The notes beneath the pieces are model-generated. The model saw only the letters and a program-made list of their open reading frames with translations, was not told the DNA's origin and made no database searches. This document shows, one piece after another, positions 63,931 to 64,000 of a stretch of 64,000 nt of DNA (its first letter is position 1; every line of letters begins with the position of its first letter). The position numbers and the translations under genes are program-made. This stretch comes from Mycoplana azooxidifex (GTDB lineage Bacteria; Pseudomonadota; Alphaproteobacteria; Rhizobiales; Rhizobiaceae). Location: the NCBI RefSeq assembly GCF_014196765.1, contig NZ_JACIEE010000002.1, positions 582,428 to 646,427 of the forward strand, in the 5' to 3' direction.

Positions 63931-64000
63931 GCCGGTTAGGCGCATAATTTCCATTGAGAATTGAGCCATGTGAACCTTCCCCCAACGCGGTGAGCGACGG
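63908..64000 (+). mobile_element. Possible IS21-like element end (partial)
   Basis: From 63908 (TGTTGGTTTCCGCGC) the sequence has repeated AACTGAGCC / AATTGAGCC motifs (63924 and 63960), like the multiple terminal repeats of IS21-group elements. No transposase lies within the window. The family assignment is an inference from memory. Confidence 0.4.

Overview
The window is high-GC alphaproteobacterial chromosome and most resembles the Rhizobiaceae (Sinorhizobium/Ensifer, Shinella, Rhizobium). Pointers are a MucR/Ros regulator, a DUF930 protein, a CyaC-type redox adenylate cyclase, an lpsL-rkpK pair for uronic-acid sugars, and many copies of a palindromic intergenic mosaic repeat of the RIME type. 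The genus is an inference; no rRNA or tRNA gene is present to settle it.

0-31 kb is mostly conserved core. It starts with small stress and housekeeping genes (VOC dioxygenase-like protein, universal stress protein, DksA-type zinc protein, hemolysin III, XRE-cupin regulator divergent from a GNAT acetyltransferase, msrB) and a vapBC toxin-antitoxin pair. A complete seven-gene Mrp-type cation/proton antiporter operon (mrpABCDEFG, 6.3-12.4 kb) follows; its first subunit reads through a RIME repeat. Then come mucR, a DnaA-domain-IV-like protein with a DUF6456 partner, sufE, a DUF5330 protein, a PleC/DivJ-type histidine kinase with a peptidoglycan-binding protein, an RTX protein, DUF1491, DUF2336, a DUF1254/DUF1214 pair, a class A penicillin-binding protein, a YcgN-type cysteine-cluster protein, a carbon-nitrogen hydrolase and a DXD glycosyltransferase.

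31-60 kb is a surface-glycan region. Two paralogous polysaccharide lyases (32.0-33.0 and 49.9-50.8 kb) bracket four glycosyltransferases, a polysaccharide deacetylase, an MBL-fold hydrolase, a cyclic-nucleotide-binding protein, a 904-residue ABC protein whose ATPase motifs are all degenerate, and an oligopeptide-type ABC importer encoded directly upstream of three of the glycosyltransferases. The second lyase is cotranscribed with a class III nucleotide cyclase. Beyond it lie a UDP-HexNAc dehydrogenase, a methyltransferase, an Arg/Asp-rich lipoprotein, a CyaC-type adenylate cyclase, a UDP-glucuronate epimerase and UDP-glucose dehydrogenase. A coherent but unproven reading is an acidic surface glycan that is made, trimmed and perhaps recycled under cyclic-nucleotide control.

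60-64 kb is accessory. A lower-GC two-gene module (unknown protein plus DUF1828 protein) has a perfect hairpin just before its first start codon. A phage/gene-transfer-agent terminase pair follows, but the large subunit is cut off at its Walker B motif by foreign AT-rich DNA. That DNA carries a small ORF and a DUF2958 gene, itself truncated by what looks like an insertion-sequence end at the window edge.
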